Part shown: piece by piece, positions 1 to 10,000 of the stretch | Layout of the letters: each line of letters starts with the position of its first letter | Numbering within the stretch: position 1 is the stretch's first letter | NCBI GenBank assembly: GCA_002005505.1 | Contig: KV908536.1 | Location: 188,984-198,983, forward strand | DNA from: Botryococcus braunii | Taxonomy: Eukaryota > Chlorophyta > Trebouxiophyceae | Reading direction: 5' to 3' | Length of the DNA stretch: 10,000 nucleotides | The notes under the pieces: generated by a model | The model's database searches: none | Told to the model about the DNA's origin: nothing | The model's input: only the letters and a program-made list of their open reading frames with translations | Program-made: the position numbers and the translations under genes

Positions 1-556
1 AACTTCATTGAGCACACCCCAGAAACTCCATCTCAAACCCAAGCACACTGCTTGACCACACAGCCTGATCACAAGTAACCAAGAGAGAGTAAGCCGCACA
101 CTCCAATGTCTGGGAATATACACGCATTGCTAAAAAGATTCTTCTAACTATAATTTAATATGACTTCCCCATATTTTTCACACAACACCTGGCTGGAAAG
201 AGTTTCATCACCATCTGACATTCTGTCCACAAGAGCCATGAGTACCGCGTAGAAGACATAACAACACTGGAGCCAATCATCCAGCCCCAAGGTAGCCCAA
301 AAGCAAGTCTTTGCAGCATAAGTCATCCGATTGCCCCCCACCTGCTATTTGCCAGCTGACAAACCCCTGATTGATTTCATTTTGAACCTGTTCCTGCTGG
401 TATACAAATCAGAAGTCTTCTAGCAATGCATGATTTCCAACTGGCATGCTACAATAATCCACAGGACTGCAGCAGATAGGAACTGCTCACTCCCAGGCCA
501 AAGACTGTCACCCCAAAACGCATGCTCTTCCCAAGTCGCCTTAAAGACCAAAATTT
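1..556. other. 3' flank of the SF3B6 gene, no recognised gene
   Basis: This stretch lies downstream of the stop codon of the minus-strand splicing-factor gene, so its right-hand part should be that gene's 3' UTR. I see no AATAAA-type signal that I would commit to as the poly(A) site. A 65-codon minus-strand open frame at 144-341 has no resemblance to a protein I know, no flanking splice-site logic and ordinary composition, so I do not call it a gene. Confidence 0.5.
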
Positions 557-1288
557 TTACTTATGCTTGGCGTGCTGTTCTCCATCTACTCCATACTTCT
601 GCTGCATAGCTCGTAAGCGCTCCTCTTCCTCCTTTGTTCCAACCTGTCCATGTGGCAGGTTCCAGTTGGTGCACTTCCACACACATCTCCAGCCTTCACA
701 GCCGAATTGCAAGTCAGGTATACACGTCCTCTTTTAAACGGCAATGGGATGAAAAAGAAGTAGATACCTTCTTGGTCTGCCGTGCCGAGTTATAGTAAAG
801 GACAATCAAATATCTGTTGGCAACGTTGAAGCCAGAGAGGTGGTCAACGGCCGTTTTTGCGTCGTAGATGTCGTCATACACGACATAAGCGGTTCCCCGT
901 GTTTCTTTTGAAATGCCCCTGCAGAGACACTCTCCGCTCAAGACTATCAAAAGGCACATGCAGCAATATTGCCCAACAAGGGCAATACACTACAGCAATC
1001 AGAAGTGGACGCGCCACATGTATTAAATTCATGTGTTAGAACCAGGGAACTTACTGCCTTATCTGGCGGATAGGTCCAAACTTTCCAAAAATCTCATACA
1101 AATCCTCTGAAGTGATGTTGAAAGGCAAATTCCTCACGTAGAGAATCCTGGGAAAACACAAGCAAGTTAAACATCCCTCTCATAGAGCTGACCAGCGGTT
1201 CATCATGTTTCAGCAATTATTGCCACAAACCGTGCCTGTTTACTTCTGGTGGGAGACGGGTGTTTCGTCGTATGCTTGTTGCCATCAT
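557..1288 (-). CDS. SF3B6: Splicing factor 3B subunit 6 (SF3b14/p14), RRM protein, 4 exons
   Basis: This encodes the p14 subunit of SF3b in the U2 snRNP, a nuclear RNA-binding protein that sits against SF3B1 and touches the branch-point adenosine. Exons on the minus strand are 1288-1236, 1147-1055, 918-768 and 643-557. Phases join cleanly to give 384 bases, or 127 residues; the family is usually about 125. Residues 10-18 read TRLPPEVNR, the conserved N-terminal SF3B1-binding lead. One RRM follows, with RNP2 ILYVRNL at 19-25 and RNP1 RGTAYVVY at 56-63. Tyr21 matches human Tyr22, the residue known to contact the branch adenosine. The conserved [18 protein letters not shown] block is at 74-91, and the tail ends in a Glu/Lys-rich helix containing MQQKYGV. 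Introns are 88, 136 and 124 bases. The first has a GC rather than GT donor; the others are GT-AG. Two adjacent ATGs are present, and I chose the first. The gene diverges from dymeclin. Identity is secure; only the first intron donor is odd. Confidence 0.94.
1148..1235 (-). other. Intron 1 of SF3B6, apparent GC-AG intron
   Basis: The exon ends GTAAACAG and the intron begins GCACGG. It ends in tttcccag before the codon remainder of Arg18. The reading Val-Asn-Arg-Ile-Leu-Tyr across the junction is exactly the conserved family sequence. The nearby GT dinucleotides (in GAAGTAAAC and ACGGTTTG) would break the frame or delete conserved residues. The GCACGG donor is weaker than the usual GCAAGT of GC-AG introns. 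Confidence 0.75.
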
Positions 1289-2054
1289 CTTGAGACGGTG
1301 AACGCAGGGACTGCCCTCGAACCCGACAGGAACGCTCAAAAACCTCGCAAGACCGCGATGTTCTGATAGTGAATTTGCAAACGATTAATGTGGTCAAGCT
1401 AACGGCAAAGGCCTCTAACCCACGGCTCTTCTGAAATTAGTGATGCGTCGTAGCAAGCCTTATATCCCTTAAACTTTGTGCACGCGATCCTGCAAGCAGA
1501 TTGAATGTACTTGTATGCTGTGAATGCTGTCAAGGTGACTGCGCAACACAAACAAGTTGTCGATCGCAACCTCAATCGGGCAGTACCGCGTCGGCACAGC
1601 CCCGTCTCGCAGCTCTCGACTAGAGTGTCGACTCTGTCGAATCGAGTCGGGGAATGTGCTAGTCCTCAAAATTTAAAAGCACTTTCAGCGGTCGATCAGA
1701 CAAACGAAACAGTCGATACCAAGGGACGGATAGTTGTAATTTGTATTTATTGCTAATTGACCTGGAATATATTAACTCGCTGACTTCCAAATAATGTGCA
1801 GTCCCGTGTCGTATAAGGGTTTGAAGATGTCTGTGGTCGAAGAGATCGTTGATCGAGAAAGCTCGAGTGTATGCGTGCGACTTAGATACCCGATGGGAAA
1901 ATGAAGGGCTTAAACATAATGTAACTAGAATAAATAAACCCAGATTGCATATCTTGATGGGAACTCATCCCTCTGAGTTCCAATAAGGCACCAAGCTTTT
2001 GAGATTGTGTAGGCGATAGCTCCAGCTGCTTCCTTTATTGAAGAGTTTTCCGTC
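1289..2054. promoter_or_regulatory. Shared divergent 5' region between SF3B6 and dymeclin
   Basis: The 766 bases between the two start codons must hold both promoters and both 5' UTRs. Weak AT-rich elements that could serve as TATA-like sites for dymeclin are TATATT near 1767, TATAAGG near 1812 and TAAATAAA near 1931, but none is convincing. The word GTCGA occurs six times on the plus strand between 1559 and 1840, with two more in reverse orientation. An in-frame stop at 2010-2012 separates this region from the dymeclin ORF and supports the start at 2055. No open frame here resembles a known protein. Confidence 0.6.
1957..1986 (+). other. Short upstream ORF before dymeclin (9 codons)
   Basis: An ATG at 1957 opens a nine-residue frame, MGTHPSEFQ, ending in TAA about 70 bases before the dymeclin start. 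It lies in a different frame from dymeclin. The start has T at -3 and G at +4, so initiation would be weak to moderate. Whether it is in the mature 5' UTR depends on the transcription start, which I cannot see. Confidence 0.35.
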
Positions 2055-9457
<7,403 letters not shown>

Positions 9458-10000
9458 TATTAACCCAGCTGTTTCAGATAAAGGTCAGGGGACATAGCCT
9501 CCGTTGGTCAGAGTATCGGTCTGTCACGCCAAAGATCACTGGTCCAACTCCAGTTCCTGGCAGAGGTTGCATGGCTTCCATCAGAAACCTTTAGAGCCTT
9601 GCCCAGGTGTGGCAGGGCAGCTCATGGTATGTCAGCTGAGGTAGACCCCCAATCCCCAGACGTGGACCTCTGGAGGACATTCTTGCCATAAGTCGTTTTT
9701 TGGTGGGGGCCTAGCGCATGTGGCTTTGGGACATTCAGGAACAAGAGACCCTGTTGTGTAAGGTCGAGGAAGAGATTCGAGACAGTGCCTAGGTTTGATT
9801 TCTGGGGTCAACCAGGCCTGCATCATGACGATATGGTGCGGTGCTGAGAACAACCCTCACTCTGCACGCGTTTAACACCAGTCAGGGCGACAGGATACAC
9901 GTCAGCTTTGGTCGACGTTTAAGGTGGAGTTCTAGCGTCCATGAAGTCACTAGTACCGCGTGTGGGGGCCATGCACACTTTTACATTTTTTCCTAGTACC
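9458..10000. other. 3' flank of dymeclin
   Basis: Beyond the dymeclin TAA is the 3' UTR and intergenic sequence. Its only notable content is the tRNA-like element at 9484-9562 and a T6 run at 9696-9701. No further protein gene is visible; a 73-codon minus-strand frame at 9632-9853 is not convincing. Confidence 0.5.
9484..9562 (+). tRNA. tRNA-Asp(GUC)-like element, probably pseudogene or SINE head
   Basis: The segment folds as a near-complete cloverleaf. Bases 9484-9490 (GTCAGGG) pair with 9555-9561 (TCCTGGC), seven pairs of which two are G-T wobbles, and A9562 would be the discriminator. The T arm is perfect: ACTGG, loop TCCAACT, CCAGT (9538-9554). The anticodon loop is CTGTCAC (9521-9527), giving anticodon GUC with U33 and A37 in place, and the variable loop AGATC has five bases. 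Defects: the anticodon stem TCGGT/GCCAA has one C-A mismatch, the D arm is irregular, and about four extra bases lie between the acceptor and D arms. Box A-like TAGCCTCCGTTGG and box B-like GGTCCAACTCC are visible. CCA is not encoded, as expected for a nuclear element. The D loop (GTTGGTCAGAG) resembles bacterial or organellar tRNAs as much as nuclear ones. Confidence 0.5.

Noticed and set aside
144..341. 65-codon minus-strand frame downstream of SF3B6
   Set aside because: No recognisable motif or neighbouring exon signal; most likely 3' UTR or intergenic chance.
9785..9817. Second possible T-arm-like hairpin near GGTTTGATTTC
   Set aside because: The loop is too long for a tRNA and an alternative CTGG/CCAG hairpin competes; no other tRNA arm was found.

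Overview
The window is a piece of a eukaryotic nuclear genome, almost certainly from the green lineage. It holds two conserved, intron-rich protein genes arranged head to head. Both proteins look plant-like. The small spliceosomal protein carries stretches such as [10 protein letters not shown] and [18 protein letters not shown], and the dymeclin carries [11 protein letters not shown] and a [13 protein letters not shown] block, all close to what I remember of land-plant homologues. Introns are short to moderate (88 to about 900 bases) and not strikingly AT-rich. A streptophyte alga, bryophyte or other early-diverging plant would fit, but I cannot name the species.

Layout. Bases 1-556 are the 3' side of the minus-strand gene and contain no gene I recognise. 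Bases 557-1288 (minus) are SF3B6/SF3B14 (p14), the branch-point-contacting subunit of U2 snRNP SF3b, in four exons. Bases 1289-2054 are the shared, divergent 5' region, with a cluster of GTCGA words and a 9-codon upstream ORF. Bases 2055-9457 (plus) are a complete dymeclin gene in 12 exons that I rebuilt by matching splice sites and phases to the conserved protein; it encodes about 696 residues. Bases 9458-10000 are 3' flank and hold a tRNA-Asp(GUC)-like element that may be a pseudogene or the head of a SINE.

The large dymeclin introns carry striking simple repeats. Intron 4 has a 324-base uninterrupted pyrimidine tract built on (CT)n. Intron 6 has a (GT)n/(GA)n compound array. Intron 7 has a T9-G14 run. 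These repeats create long false ORFs of Ser-Leu, Arg-Glu, Cys-Val and His-Thr dipeptides.

The two genes have no obvious shared pathway: one works in pre-mRNA splicing and the other in Golgi trafficking. The pairing most likely reflects a bidirectional housekeeping promoter. I found no clear evidence for a new biological system. The most useful leads are the tRNA-like element, the apparent GC-AG intron in the splicing-factor gene, a possible in-frame 24-base microexon just after the giant pyrimidine tract, and the unusual dymeclin N-terminus without the expected Met-Gly.
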